Shown piece after piece: positions 8,511 to 17,500 of a DNA stretch of 58,782 nt; within the stretch, counting starts at the first letter, position 1; every line of letters begins with the position of its first letter. A program made the position numbers and the translations under genes. A model generated the notes under the pieces. It saw only the letters and a program-made list of their open reading frames with translations. It searched no databases and was not told the DNA's origin. Origin of the DNA: Nocardia niigatensis NBRC 100131 (lineage in GTDB: Bacteria; Actinomycetota; Actinomycetes; Mycobacteriales; Mycobacteriaceae); the NCBI RefSeq assembly GCF_000308655.1, contig NZ_BAGC01000012.1, positions 1 through 58,782 of the forward strand. The letters run 5' to 3'.

Positions 8511-9716
8511 GTGAGCGCCCGTTCCTTCGATTCCTCCGCGATGCCCACCGTCACCATGATCGGCGGTGGCCAGCTCGCGCGCATGACCCATCAGGCGGCC
8601 ATCGCGCTGGGCCAGCGGCTGCGCGTCCTCGCCGAGCGCCCCGACGATCCGGCCGCCCAGGTGACGCCGGAGGTGGTGCTCGGCAGCCACGACGATCTGG
8701 CCGCGCTGCGCAAGGCCGCCGTCGGCTCCTACGCGCTGACCTTCGATCATGAGCACGTGCCGACCGCGCACCTGGAGGCGCTGATCGCCGAGGGCGTGAA
8801 CGTGCAGCCGCCGCCGCAGGCGCTGATCTTCGCCCAGGACAAGCTGCTGATGCGCCGCAAGCTGGCCGAACTGGGCGTGCCGATCCCGGCCTACACCGAG
8901 GTGACCTCGGTCGCCGACGCCGTGAATTTCGCCGACGAGCACGGCTGGCCGTTCGTGCTGAAGGCGGTCCGCGGCGGCTATGACGGCCGCGGCGTGTGGA
9001 TGCCCGCCGACGCCGCCGAGGCCGCGCCGATCATCGAGGACCAGCTGGCCCACGGGGTCTCGCTGATGGCCGAGGCCAAGGTGGATCTGAAGCGGGAGCT
9101 GTCGGCCATGGTCGCGCGCTCCCCGTTCGGCCAGGCGGCCGCCTGGCCGGTGGTCGAGACCGTGCAGCGCAACGGCCAGTGCGCGGTGGTCATCGCGCCC
9201 GCGCAGAACCTGAGCGAGGCCAGGGCCACCGAGGCCGAGGCGCTGGCCCTGCGCCTGGCCGCGGAGCTCGGCGTGACCGGCGCCATGGCCGTGGAGCTGT
9301 TCGAGACCCACGACGGCGACCTGCTGGTCAACGAGCTGGCCATGCGCCCGCACAACTCCGGCCACTGGGGCATGGACGGCGCCTGCACCGGCCAGTTCGA
9401 GCAGCACCTGCGCGCGGTCCTGGACTACCCGCTCGGCAGCACCAAGCCGCTGGCCCCGGTCACCGTCATGGCCAATATCCTGGGCGCGGCGGAGGCCCCC
9501 GCGATGTCCATGGACGAACGGCTGCACCATCTTTCGGCCCGGATCCCCGAGGCCAAGGTGCACCTCTACGGCAAGGGCGAGCGCCCCGACCGCAAGATCG
9601 GCCACATCAACATCCTCGGCGACGACATCGCCGAGACCCGGGAGAAAGCCGAGCGGGCGGCGTACTGGATGTCGCACGCGATCTGGACCGACGGATGGGA
9701 TCCGCACCATGACTGA
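8511..9716 (+). CDS. purK: 5-(carboxyamino)imidazole ribonucleotide synthase
   Basis: A 401-aa ATP-grasp enzyme of de novo purine synthesis that converts AIR, ATP and bicarbonate to N5-CAIR. It has the N-terminal GGGQLARM loop (about residues 18-25), a central ATP-grasp domain ([15 protein letters not shown]) and [18 protein letters not shown] metal-binding residues (seen here as [13 protein letters not shown]). It starts at GTG. The last 8 nt overlap purE, so the two enzymes of consecutive steps are translationally coupled. Confidence 0.96.
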   Translation: MSARSFDSSAMPTVTMIGGGQLARMTHQAAIALGQRLRVLAERPDDPAAQVTPEVVLGSHDDLAALRKAAVGSYALTFDHEHVPTAHLEALIAEGVNVQPPPQALIFAQDKLLMRRKLAELGVPIPAYTEVTSVADAVNFADEHGWPFVLKAVRGGYDGRGVWMPADAAEAAPIIEDQLAHGVSLMAEAKVDLKRELSAMVARSPFGQAAAWPVVETVQRNGQCAVVIAPAQNLSEARATEAEALALRLAAELGVTGAMAVELFETHDGDLLVNELAMRPHNSGHWGMDGACTGQFEQHLRAVLDYPLGSTKPLAPVTVMANILGAAEAPAMSMDERLHHLSARIPEAKVHLYGKGERPDRKIGHINILGDDIAETREKAERAAYWMSHAIWTDGWDPHHD

Positions 9717-10212
9717 CACCGCGCAGGTTGGCCTCATCATGGGGTCGGACTCCGACTGGCCCACCATGGAGGCGGCCGCGGAAGCCCTGGCCGAGTTCGG
9801 CATTCGCTTCGAGGTCGGCGTGGTCTCCGCGCACCGCACCCCGCAGCGCATGCTGGACTACGCGAAGAACGCGGCCGGCCGCGGCATCAAGGTCATCATC
9901 GCGGGCGCGGGCGGCGCGGCCCATCTGCCCGGCATGGTCGCCTCCGCGACCCCGCTCCCGGTCATCGGCGTCCCGGTGCCGCTGAAGTATCTGGACGGCA
10001 TGGACTCGCTGCTGTCGATCGTCCAGATGCCCGCCGGCGTCCCGGTGGCCACGGTCTCCATCGGCGGCGCCCGCAACGCAGGCCTGCTGGCGGTTCGCAT
10101 CCTGGCCGCCGCCGACCCCGAATTGCGTTCTCGCATGGAACGTTTCCAGGCGGGCCTGGAGCAGATGGTCCTGGAGAAGGACGAGACGCTGCGCACCAAA
10201 CTCCTGGGCTGA
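9709..10212 (+). CDS. purE: N5-carboxyaminoimidazole ribonucleotide mutase
   Basis: A 167-aa class I PurE that rearranges N5-CAIR, the PurK product, to CAIR. The nucleotide-binding GSDSDWPTM loop is near residues 11-20, and SAHRTP, with the catalytic histidine, is near 43-48. [12 protein letters not shown] is present as [11 protein letters not shown]. The length is normal. The start overlaps the purK stop region by 8 nt. Confidence 0.96.
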   Translation: MTDTAQVGLIMGSDSDWPTMEAAAEALAEFGIRFEVGVVSAHRTPQRMLDYAKNAAGRGIKVIIAGAGGAAHLPGMVASATPLPVIGVPVPLKYLDGMDSLLSIVQMPAGVPVATVSIGGARNAGLLAVRILAAADPELRSRMERFQAGLEQMVLEKDETLRTKLLG

Positions 10213-10305
10213 CGCGCCCGTCTTCCCGAACCGACCTCACCCCGTTTCCGCGCGCCGTCGGCCGTGGCGTGCGGAACGGTCCGCCGGGGTCGCTACCGTT
10301 GGCGG

Positions 10306-11001
10306 ATGCCTACCGACCAGCCCGCGCGGCCGCGCGCCGACACGGATTCCACCCAGCGCCGTCTCACCGTGGTGGATCAGGCATTACGGCTGTTCGCCGA
10401 AAAGGGTTACGAGGCAACGACGGTCGACGAGATCGCGGAGGCCGCGGGGATTTCGCGGCGGACCTTCTTCCGGCAGTTCCGGTCCAAGGAGGACGTGGTC
10501 TTCGCCGATCACGAGTCGCAGCTGACGCAGGCGCGGGCCTTCCTGGATGCCGCGGTGGGGGATCCGTGGGAGGCCGTGTGCGAGGCCGTGGTCGAGGTGT
10601 TCGAGCGGTTCACGCAGTGGCGCGAGATCGCGGCCCGGCGCTACGGGGTGGTGCGGCAGGTGCCGACGCTGCGGGAGCGTGAGATCGTGACGGTCTTCCG
10701 GTACGAGCGGTTGTTCACCGATTTTCTGCGCCGGCGGTCGCCGGACAGTTCCGATCTGGCGCTGGTGCAGTTCACCGCCGCGGTGACGGCGACGCACAAC
10801 TATCTGCTGCGGCGCATGGTGCGCGGCGAGTCGGCGGCGAGTCCCGAGGATCTGCGGTCGGCGCTGGCGACGATTCCACGCGGAGGCGTCGCGCGCGAAG
10901 CCGCGCCGGGCTCGGACCAGATGGTGGTGGCGGTGTTCCCCCGGGATCTCCCGCCCCGGCAGGTCGCTGACCTGCTGGCTCGTCGGCTGGATACGCTGTG
11001 A
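10306..11001 (+). CDS. TetR-family regulator, probable fadE25 regulator
   Basis: A 231-aa TetR protein. The HTH is at about residues 24-70 (ALRLFAEKGYEATTVDEIAEAAGISRRTFFRQF). The ligand domain has no recognisable signature. I chose ATG 10306 over an in-frame GTG-type extension from 10264 because TACCGT at 10294-10299 lies 6 nt upstream and gives a normal N-terminus. It sits directly before fadE25 on the same strand, and two related palindromes lie between the genes, so I infer that it controls fadE25 and possibly responds to an acyl-CoA. Confidence 0.88.
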   Translation: MPTDQPARPRADTDSTQRRLTVVDQALRLFAEKGYEATTVDEIAEAAGISRRTFFRQFRSKEDVVFADHESQLTQARAFLDAAVGDPWEAVCEAVVEVFERFTQWREIAARRYGVVRQVPTLREREIVTVFRYERLFTDFLRRRSPDSSDLALVQFTAAVTATHNYLLRRMVRGESAASPEDLRSALATIPRGGVAREAAPGSDQMVVAVFPRDLPPRQVADLLARRLDTL

Positions 11002-11022
11002 GCTGTCCCCAGTGGCATAAAT

Positions 11023-11111
11023 GACACTGCGTGCCACAGATTGGTGAGCAAGTACCCGCACGTGATCGGGATATCGCGGCGTATACTTAATTTCGAATGG
11101 CACTGAGTGCC
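11023..11111. promoter_or_regulatory. Two related operator-like dyads and a -10 in front of fadE25
   Basis: The downstream dyad GGCACTGAGTGCC at 11099-11111 is a perfect inverted repeat with a 1-nt centre. The upstream copy GACACTGCGTGCC at 11023-11035 matches it at 11 of 13 positions, and both are preceded by AAT. TATACT at 11082-11087 is a good -10, so the downstream copy would cover the transcription start. The arrangement suggests cooperative repression by the adjacent TetR. Confidence 0.6.
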
Positions 11112-11171
11112 GTACATGTTGGCGATGCTGGACAACCACCGGCGATCCCCCGACGACCAGGAGAGCACCCC

Positions 11172-12329
11172 ATGGCGGGCAACCCCGATTTCAACCTGTT
11201 CCAGCTCGAGGACTTCCACCACGAACTGCGCGAGGCCATCCGCGGCCTGTCCGAGAAGGAGATCGCCCCGTACGCGAAGGATGTGGACGGCAACGCCCGC
11301 TTCCCCGAGGAGGCGCTGACCGCCCTCAACGCGGCCGGTTTCAACGCCGTCCACGTGCCCGAGGCCTACGGCGGCCAGGGCGCCGACTCGGTCGCCACCT
11401 GCATCGTGATCGAGGAGGTGGCCCGCGTCTGCGGTTCCTCCTCGCTCATCCCGGCCGTGAACAAGCTCGGCACCATGGGCCTGATCCTGAACGGTTCCGA
11501 GGAGCTCAAGACCAAGGTGCTCGCCGACATCGTCGCGGGCAAGATGGCCTCCTACGCGCTGTCCGAGCGTGAGGCCGGCTCCGACGCCGCCTCCATGCGC
11601 ACCCGCGCCCGCCAGGACGGCGACGGCTGGATCATCAACGGCTCCAAGTGCTGGATCACCAACGGCGGCCGCTCCGACTGGTACACCGTCATGGCCGTCA
11701 CCGACCCCGACAAGGGCGCCAACGGCATCTCCTCGTTCATGGTCCACAAGGACGACGAGGGCTTCGTGGTCGGCCCGCTGGAGCACAAGCTGGGCATCAA
11801 GGGTTCCCCGACCGCCGAGCTGTACTTCGAGAACTGCAAGGTCCCCGGCGACCGCATCGTCGGTGAGCCCGGCACCGGTTTCAAGACCGCGCTGCAGACC
11901 CTGGACCACACCCGCCCGACCATCGGTGCGCAGGCCGTCGGTATCGCGCAGGGCGCCCTCGACGCCGCGATCGCCTACACCAAGGACCGCAAGCAGTTCG
12001 GCAAGACCATCGCGTCCTTCCAGAACACCGAGTTCATGCTGGCCGACATGGCCATGAAGATCGAGGCCGCCCGCCTCATGGTCTACACCTCGGCCGCCCG
12101 CGCCGAGCGTGGCGAGAAGAACCTGGGCTTCATCTCCGCGGCCGCCAAGTGTTTCGCCTCGGATGTGGCCATGGAGGTCACCACCAACGCGGTCCAGCTC
12201 TTCGGTGGCGCCGGCTACACCACCGACTTCCCGGTCGAGCGCATGATGCGCGACGCCAAGATCACCCAGATCTATGAGGGCACCAACCAGATCCAGCGCG
12301 TCGTCATGTCGCGTCAGATCCTGCGCTGA
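11172..12329 (+). CDS. fadE25: Acyl-CoA dehydrogenase
   Basis: A 385-aa FAD enzyme that oxidises acyl-CoA to trans-2-enoyl-CoA. It has the family signatures ALSEREAGSDAASM (FAD/substrate site), CWITNGG, and QLFGGAGYTTDFPVERMMRD. The candidate catalytic base is Glu369 in IYEGTNQIQR. ATG 11172 is preceded by AGGAGAG and fits the family N-terminus. Position after purK-purE matches M. tuberculosis fadE25 (Rv3274c). The chain-length preference cannot be read from the sequence. Confidence 0.93.
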   Translation: MAGNPDFNLFQLEDFHHELREAIRGLSEKEIAPYAKDVDGNARFPEEALTALNAAGFNAVHVPEAYGGQGADSVATCIVIEEVARVCGSSSLIPAVNKLGTMGLILNGSEELKTKVLADIVAGKMASYALSEREAGSDAASMRTRARQDGDGWIINGSKCWITNGGRSDWYTVMAVTDPDKGANGISSFMVHKDDEGFVVGPLEHKLGIKGSPTAELYFENCKVPGDRIVGEPGTGFKTALQTLDHTRPTIGAQAVGIAQGALDAAIAYTKDRKQFGKTIASFQNTEFMLADMAMKIEAARLMVYTSAARAERGEKNLGFISAAAKCFASDVAMEVTTNAVQLFGGAGYTTDFPVERMMRDAKITQIYEGTNQIQRVVMSRQILR

Positions 12330-12352
12330 CGTTCTCGGCGAGTTCGTAAGTC

Positions 12353-12392
12353 CCGGAGGCGGTTCCGAGTTTCGGCTCGGGGCCGCCTCCGG
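12353..12392 (+). terminator. Hairpin terminator after fadE25
   Basis: The outer arms CCGGAGGCGG (12353-12362) and CCGCCTCCGG (12383-12392) pair perfectly. The inner TTCCGAG pairs with CTCGGGG using two G-T wobbles, giving a 17-bp stem with a TTTCGG loop. It lies 24 nt after the fadE25 stop. Confidence 0.8.
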
Positions 12393-12770
12393 TCCCTCGG
12401 CAGGGCTGCCGCGGTGTCGAGGGGGCTTCCGCGCCGCTGTTCGCGCCGGGTGTCGCGTGACTGTGAAATGCTTCTTCTTCGCAGCTAACTGGCGGCCCTG
12501 CGGGTGTCCGCCGCGGGGTCCCGGAGATCGGTCCTGCCCTGCGCGTGAGCCGCATTCGAGGCGCCCGGCCGCAGGCCGGGCCCGGCACGCCGGATGCTCG
12601 CCTGGGCTGCCACGCCGAAATCTGTTCAGTAGCCGAGGAATTGCTCCGGGGGGCGGTCAACCGCCGATGTGCGGCGGGCTGGTTCGCCGGACTTTTCCTT
12701 CACGGCTCCCTCGGGTAAAGCACGGGTTTCAGGGCTGTTCGGGCCGGGGTGCTGGAGGCACTATTGACCC
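12393..12770. other. Non-coding stretch without recognised gene
   Basis: About 380 nt. I see no convincing coding sequence and no tRNA-like fold. A 7-8 bp GC hairpin at 12563-12581 (GCCCGGCC, loop GCA, GGCCGGGC) is the only clear structure. The last bases before 12771 presumably hold the promoter of the next gene (CACTAT 6 nt before its ATG). Confidence 0.5.
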
Positions 12771-13091
12771 ATGGCCGGAGTCGAAATCAACGACACCTTC
12801 GTCCGGCGCACACTGGCCGACGGACGGGTGGAAGAGGTCGCGTGGACGGAACTGGCAGAGGTGCGGATCATTACGGCGGCCGACGGCCCGTTCGCCGGCG
12901 ATGTGTTCTTCGTGCTGATCGGGGCGACCGGTAAGGGCTGTGTGGTGCCGTACTCGGCCGCCGACACCGCGTTCCTGGCCAAACTCCAGTCACTGCCGGG
13001 GTTCGACGACGCGAAGGTGGGGGAGGCGATGGTGGGTAGCGCCGACCGGCACTTCCGGGTGTGGCGGCGCCGGCATCACCGCTCGAATTAG
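12771..13091 (+). CDS. Conserved-type hypothetical protein
   Basis: A 106-aa soluble protein beginning MAGVEINDTFVRRTLADG. It has alternating beta-strand-like segments (VEEVAWTELAEVRIITA, DVFFVLIG) and a basic C-terminus (HFRVWRRRHHRSN). I have the impression of a small actinomycete family but cannot name it or assign a function. CACTAT lies 6 nt before the ATG and may be a -10 of a leaderless mRNA. It overlaps the convergent GNAT gene by 4 nt. Confidence 0.7.
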   Translation: MAGVEINDTFVRRTLADGRVEEVAWTELAEVRIITAADGPFAGDVFFVLIGATGKGCVVPYSAADTAFLAKLQSLPGFDDAKVGEAMVGSADRHFRVWRRRHHRSN

Positions 13092-13378
13092 GCCACCAGG
13101 TCGGCGTACTCGGGGTGCTCCCCGATGTACTTCTCGACGTACCAGCAGGTGGGAATGATCGAAAAGCCTGCGGTGCGCGCGTCGTTCAGCGCGAACTCCA
13201 CCACCTGCGCGGCCACGCCGCGGCCCCGGAACTCGGGAAAGGTGAGGGTGTGCTGGATGTCGCGGACCCGGGTGTCGCCGTCCACCCGCTCCGCGTAGTC
13301 GGCGTAGCCCGCGAGAGTGCCGTCCAGGTAGATCTCGTAGCGGGTCGCGTCGGCATTGTGTTCCAGCTTGGTGCTCAT
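13088..13378 (-). CDS. Small GNAT-family N-acetyltransferase (YjdJ type)
   Basis: A 96-aa minimal GNAT of the YjdJ/Acetyltransf_CG class. The acetyl-CoA loop is in FPEFRGRGVAAQVVEFAL (R-G-R-G-V-A, about residues 49-64), followed by the typical ending IIPTCWYVEKYIGEHPEY. The substrate is unknown. Its 3' end overlaps the facing hypothetical gene by 4 nt. It lies 45 nt upstream of the FAD oxidase stop region, on the same strand and downstream of that gene. Confidence 0.85.
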   Translation of the reverse strand: MSTKLEHNADATRYEIYLDGTLAGYADYAERVDGDTRVRDIQHTLTFPEFRGRGVAAQVVEFALNDARTAGFSIIPTCWYVEKYIGEHPEYADLVA

Positions 13379-13423
13379 GACCTGTGTGAACTTCCTTGTG
13401 AGGTGGATTGTTCCGGTGCCCGG

Positions 13424-14788
13424 TCAGAGAACCGCGCCCGGATTGAGTATCCCGTCCGGATCCAGCGCGTCCTTGATGCGGCGGGTGAGCGCCATCACGT
13501 CGGGGCCGAGCTGATCGGGGAGCCAGGCCTTCTTGAGCCGGCCCACGCCGTGCTCGCCGGTGATGGTGCCGCCCAGTCCGATGGCCAGGTCCATGATCTC
13601 GCCGAACGCGCGGTGCGCCCGCTCGGACTCGTCGGGGTCGGCGGGATCGTGCACGATCAGCGGATGGGTGTTGCCGTCGCCGGCGTGCGCGATGACGGAG
13701 ATGAGCACCCGGCGGTGCGCGGCGATCTCGGCGATGCCGGTGACCAGGTCGCCGAGCCGGGGGAGCGGCACGCCGACATCCTCGAGCAGCAGCGGCCCTT
13801 TGCGTTCCACGGCGGGAATGGCGAATCGCCGTGCCGCGCAGAAGGCTTCGCCCTCCTCGGGATCGTCGGTGCGGAAAGCCTCGGTGGCTCCGGCCTTTTC
13901 GCAGGCGGCGAGCATGATGTCGGCCTCGTGCCCGGCGTGTTCGCCCGGGGCGTCGGACCGCGCCACCAGCAGCCCGGCCGCATTCCGGTCGAGTCCCATG
14001 CGCAGCTCGTCCTCGACGGCGTTGATGGCGACCGAATCCATGAATTCCAGCATGGAGGGCCGCAATTGGCCGGTGATGGCGAGGATGGCGTCCGTCGCCG
14101 CGGTGAGCGTGGCGAAGGTGGCGACCACGGTGGACTGCGGCGGCTGCGCGGGCAGCAGCCGCAGGGTCAGCTCGGTGATGATCCCGAGCGTGCCCTCGCT
14201 GCCGACGAACAGTTTGGTGAGCGACAGCCCCGCCGAGTCCTTGAGCCGCGGCCCGCCCAGCCGCACCGCGGTTCCGTCGGCCAGCACGACCTCCATGCCG
14301 AGCACGTAATCGGTGGTGACGCCGTACTTCACGCAGCACAGCCCGCCGGCGTTGGTGGCCGCGTTCCCGCCGATGGAGCAGATCTCGAACGACGACGGAT
14401 CCGGCGGATACCACAGCCCCCGCTCGGCCACGGCCCGTTTGACCTCGGCGTTCAGCAGTCCCGGCTGCGCCACCGCCGTCCGGGTCACGGTGTCGACGCT
14501 GATCTCCCGCATCTTCTCGGTGCTCAGCACCAGCGCCCCGCGCTGCGCGGTGGCCCCGCCGGACAGGCCGGTTCCGGCCCCGCGCGGCACGATCGGCACC
14601 CGATGTCCGGCGGCCCACCGCACGGTCGTCGCGACCTGCTCGGTGGTCAACGGCCGCACCAGCGCGAGGGCGGTCCCGGCCTCCGGATCCAGTGCGCGGT
14701 CCTGCCGATATCCCGCGAGCACATCCGGATCGGTGACCACCATGCCGGCCGGGAGCAGGGTGCGGAGTGAGTCGAGATCGATGTCCAC
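13424..14788 (-). CDS. FAD-linked oxidase, GlcD / D-lactate dehydrogenase type
   Basis: A 454-aa enzyme of the vanillyl-alcohol-oxidase fold. The N-terminal FAD domain shows PRGAGTGLSGGA (about residue 70), YPPDPSS and IGGNAATNAGG. The C-terminal cap shows HAGDGNTHPL and ends TGEHGVGRLKK...DPDGILNPG, characteristic of 2-hydroxy-acid dehydrogenases such as glycolate oxidase GlcD. The exact acid is unknown. The frame is open further upstream, but GTG 14788 gives the normal family start; no good ribosome site is visible. It is probably co-transcribed with the MFS gene 62 nt upstream. Confidence 0.88.
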   Translation of the reverse strand: MDIDLDSLRTLLPAGMVVTDPDVLAGYRQDRALDPEAGTALALVRPLTTEQVATTVRWAAGHRVPIVPRGAGTGLSGGATAQRGALVLSTEKMREISVDTVTRTAVAQPGLLNAEVKRAVAERGLWYPPDPSSFEICSIGGNAATNAGGLCCVKYGVTTDYVLGMEVVLADGTAVRLGGPRLKDSAGLSLTKLFVGSEGTLGIITELTLRLLPAQPPQSTVVATFATLTAATDAILAITGQLRPSMLEFMDSVAINAVEDELRMGLDRNAAGLLVARSDAPGEHAGHEADIMLAACEKAGATEAFRTDDPEEGEAFCAARRFAIPAVERKGPLLLEDVGVPLPRLGDLVTGIAEIAAHRRVLISVIAHAGDGNTHPLIVHDPADPDESERAHRAFGEIMDLAIGLGGTITGEHGVGRLKKAWLPDQLGPDVMALTRRIKDALDPDGILNPGAVL

Positions 14789-14850
14789 ACTCAGAAAACT
14801 ACGGGCTCCCGGCTGGTTTGTCCGGAAGCCCGTGGATCCCCGTGGCTGTC

Positions 14851-16314
14851 TCAGCGCGCGGTTCCGGTCTTCGGCAGCGCGAGTGCGGCGGCGAGCACCA
14901 CGGCCAGCACCGCGGCTCCGCCCAGGGCGGCCATCTCCATGGCGGTCACGTAGCCGCCGGTCCCGTGGTGCGCGCCCAGCGCGCTGAAGAAGATGACGCC
15001 GAGAACCGTTGCGCCGATGGCGTTTCCGAACTGCTGCGAGGTGGTCAGCACTCCGGCCGCCATGCCCGCCTGCCGCGCCGGGATCCCCGACGACAGCACC
15101 GCCCCGACCACCGACGGAATGGTCAGCCCGTTCCCGGTCCCGACGATCATCATGCCCGGGATGAGCGCGAGGACGCTCACCCCGCCGCCCAGGGTGAACA
15201 GCACGCCCAGCGTCAGCGCCAGCCCGGTGAGGCTGGTGAGCGTGCCCGCCACCATGACCCGGTTGCCGATCCGGGCGGCGACCCGCGGCGCGAGGAAGAA
15301 CGAGCTGCCCGCGAAGCACAGTCCCAGTGGCGCGAAGGCCAGCCCGGCGGTGAGCGGCGAGAGGCCGAGCCCGTTCTGCAGCATGAGCGTCAGGCACAGC
15401 ATGAATCCGGCGAAGAAGGCCAGATATCCGCCCGCGATCACCAGCCCGAGGCTGAATCCGCGTTCGCGCACCATGCCGGTGTCGAGGACGGGTTCGCCGC
15501 CGCGGCCGGCCAGCCGGTTCTCGTAGCGCAGGGTGAGCAGCAGCACCGGGATCGAGGCGAGCATGCTGAGCCAGGTCCACACCGGCCAGCCCTCGGGGCG
15601 GCCCAGCGTGATCGGGACCAGCAGCAGCGCCAGCGCGGCCGAGATACCCAGTGCGCCGATCGGATCCAGTTTCGGCCGCTGGATTTGTTCGTGCCGGGGC
15701 AGCCAGCGGGCGGCCAGCGCGGCGGCGATCAGCCCGATGGGCACGTTGATGTAGAAGATCGTGCGCCAGCCCCAGCCGAACAGGTCTGCGTCGAGCAGTA
15801 CGCCGCCGAGCACCTGGCCCGAGACCGCGCCGATGCCGATGGTGGCGCCGAAAGCGGCCATGGCCCTGGGTCGTTCGTGCGGCGGGAAGAGGGTGTTGAT
15901 GAGGGCGAGCATCTGCGGCACCATGAGCGCCGCGGTGCCGCCCTGCAGGATGCGGAAGGCGACTAGCGCCCAGGCATTGGGTGCGAGCCCGCACAGCAGC
16001 GAGGCGAAGGTGAAGGCGAGCATGCCGATCACGAACAGCCGGCGGTGCCCGTGCAGGTCGCCGAGGCGGCCGCCGGTGATCAGGCCCGAGGCGTAGGCGA
16101 AGCCGTAGCCGCCGACGATGAGTTCCAGCGCCGATTCGCCGGCGTGCAGGTCGTGTTCCAGCGAGGAGGCGGCGACATTGACGACGAACCAGTCGAACAT
16201 CGCCATGAACATGGCACTGAGGATGACGGGCAGGGCGCGCCAGCGGGCGGCGAACTCGAGGGGGCCGGCGGCGACGGGAGCCGTTGCGGCGGGCCTGTTT
16301 TCGAGGGTGGTCAC
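14851..16314 (-). CDS. MFS multidrug-type exporter (DHA2, 14 TM)
   Basis: A 487-aa proton-driven exporter of the EmrB/QacA group with about 14 hydrophobic segments. Motif A appears as GRLGDLHGHRRLF near residue 83 and motif C-like glycine-rich sequence as GIGAVSGQVLGG near 165. Glu and Asp residues in the first helix region (FDWFVVNVA) fit DHA2. GTG 16314 is preceded by GGGAG. It is divergent from a TetR gene with operator-like dyads between them, the usual arrangement for a drug-inducible pump. The substrate is not known. Confidence 0.9.
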   Translation of the reverse strand: MTTLENRPAATAPVAAGPLEFAARWRALPVILSAMFMAMFDWFVVNVAASSLEHDLHAGESALELIVGGYGFAYASGLITGGRLGDLHGHRRLFVIGMLAFTFASLLCGLAPNAWALVAFRILQGGTAALMVPQMLALINTLFPPHERPRAMAAFGATIGIGAVSGQVLGGVLLDADLFGWGWRTIFYINVPIGLIAAALAARWLPRHEQIQRPKLDPIGALGISAALALLLVPITLGRPEGWPVWTWLSMLASIPVLLLTLRYENRLAGRGGEPVLDTGMVRERGFSLGLVIAGGYLAFFAGFMLCLTLMLQNGLGLSPLTAGLAFAPLGLCFAGSSFFLAPRVAARIGNRVMVAGTLTSLTGLALTLGVLFTLGGGVSVLALIPGMMIVGTGNGLTIPSVVGAVLSSGIPARQAGMAAGVLTTSQQFGNAIGATVLGVIFFSALGAHHGTGGYVTAMEMAALGGAAVLAVVLAAALALPKTGTAR

Positions 16315-16387
16315 GTCGTTCTCCCGAACGTGAAAAGGGATGGGAGGCGGTGGCGCACCGTTGCGCCGGGAAGCTCGAGCTTTGTAA

Positions 16388-16454
16388 CTAACCGGTTGGT
16401 TAGAGATATTCCACCCGGATCCCGCGTCTTGTCAACCAGTTGGTTGGTTACCAT
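16388..16454. promoter_or_regulatory. Operator-like dyads between MFS exporter and TetR gene
   Basis: CTAACCGGTTGGTTAG at 16388-16403 has perfect CTAAC/GTTAG arms and an AACCGGTT core. CAACCAGTTGGTTG at 16433-16446 has CAACC/GGTTG arms. Both share GGTTGGTTA and lie 45 bp apart. TACCAT at 16449-16454 is the likely -10 of the TetR gene, immediately next to the second dyad. This fits autoregulation plus control of the exporter. Confidence 0.65.
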
Positions 16455-16461
16455 CGGGGGC

Positions 16462-17085
16462 ATGGCAGGTATCAGGGACCCCGAGGCCACGAAGGCGCGC
16501 ATCTTCGAGGCCGCGACGGCGGAATTCGCGCAGTACGGGATCGCCGGCGCGCGGGTGGACCGCATCGCGCGCAATGCCAAGGCCAACAAGCAGCTCATCT
16601 ACGCCTACTTCGGCGACAAGGAGAAGCTCTTCCATCAGGTCCTGGAGAAGACCATGCTGACCGTCGCCGGCTCGGTCACCACAGATATCGAGGACCTCGA
16701 CACCTGGATCGACCAGCACATCGACTACCACCGCGAGCACCCCGAACTGCTGCGCCTGCTCCAGTGGGAAGCGCTGGAACTGGGCCGGGACCATGCCTCG
16801 GCGGGTGAATTGCGGTGCGGCCGTTACCTGGAGAAGCGCGCGAAGATCGAGGTGGCGCAGGGCAAGGGCCTGCTGCGCGCGGACATGCCGTCCGGACAGG
16901 TGCTCATGCTGCTCATGTCGATGATCAACTATCCGCTGGCGGTCCCGCAGGTCAACGCGTTCACCCTGGGCGTGGCGGCCGACCCCGAGGAGCAGCGCGC
17001 CTGGATCAAGGACGCCATCCGGCGGATCGTCGAGCCCGCGAGCGAAACCGCGACCGTGGCACCGGCGGCGGGCACCGGGGCATAA
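16462..17085 (+). CDS. TetR-family regulator of the adjacent exporter
   Basis: A 207-aa TetR protein. Its HTH at about residues 10-55 includes IARNAKANKQLIYAYFGDKEKLF, typical of AcrR-like regulators. ATG 16462 was preferred over a longer in-frame extension because TACCAT lies 7 nt upstream and the residual 5' sequence contains the operator. The C-terminus is Ala/Thr-rich and probably flexible. It is divergent from the DHA2 exporter gene. Confidence 0.9.
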   Translation: MAGIRDPEATKARIFEAATAEFAQYGIAGARVDRIARNAKANKQLIYAYFGDKEKLFHQVLEKTMLTVAGSVTTDIEDLDTWIDQHIDYHREHPELLRLLQWEALELGRDHASAGELRCGRYLEKRAKIEVAQGKGLLRADMPSGQVLMLLMSMINYPLAVPQVNAFTLGVAADPEEQRAWIKDAIRRIVEPASETATVAPAAGTGA

Positions 17086-17115
17086 CCGCTCGTCCCCGCG
17101 CAGTACACTGCCGCG

Positions 17116-17436
17116 GTGTCCGATGCCAAGCTAGAGATCCAAATGCTGCACGACCGCGTCATGGTCAAGCTCAATCCCGAGGCGGGCGAGCGGCGCAGCA
17201 GTGGCGGCATTCTCATCCCGGCCACCGCGCAGGTGGCGAAGCGCCTGTCGTGGGGCGAGGTCTGCGGCGTGGGTTCCCATGTTCGCGCGGTGAGCGTCGG
17301 CGACCAGGTGCTGTTCAGCGCCGACGATCAGTTCGAGGTGGAGATCCAGGCGCAGGCGTATTACGTGCTGCGCGAACGTGATCTGCACGCGGTCGCCAAT
17401 GCCCATCCCGAACACGGCACCGGCCTGTACCTGTAG
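17116..17436 (+). CDS. GroES-family (Cpn10-like) protein
   Basis: A 106-aa protein with the GroES layout: LHDRVMVKL near residue 12, a mobile-loop-like SSGGILIPATAQ near 28-39, then VGDQVLFSADDQFEVEIQAQAYYVLRERDLHAV. It is more divergent than a housekeeping GroES: it has an N-terminal SDAKLEIQ and a C-terminal PEHGTGLYL extension, and no groEL is next to it. It may be a specialised co-chaperone paralogue. GTG 17116 is preceded 6 nt upstream by TACACT, suggesting a leaderless mRNA. Confidence 0.75.
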   Translation: MSDAKLEIQMLHDRVMVKLNPEAGERRSSGGILIPATAQVAKRLSWGEVCGVGSHVRAVSVGDQVLFSADDQFEVEIQAQAYYVLRERDLHAVANAHPEHGTGLYL

Positions 17437-17452
17437 CGCACTCGAAGCCCGA

Positions 17453-17485
17453 ACGGTCCGCGCCCTTTTCGAGGACGCGGGCCGT
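17453..17485. terminator. Hairpin between convergent GroES-like and SDR genes
   Basis: ACGGTCCGCG pairs with CGCGGGCCGT (10 bp including one G-T wobble) around a 13-nt loop containing TTTT. Its position between convergent genes suggests termination in both directions. Confidence 0.6.
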
Positions 17486-17500
17486 TGCCGTGACGGCCGA

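Noticed and set aside
12563..12581. Small RNA in the 12.4-12.8 kb gap
   Set aside because: Only one short GC hairpin is visible and no promoter/terminator pair can be placed.
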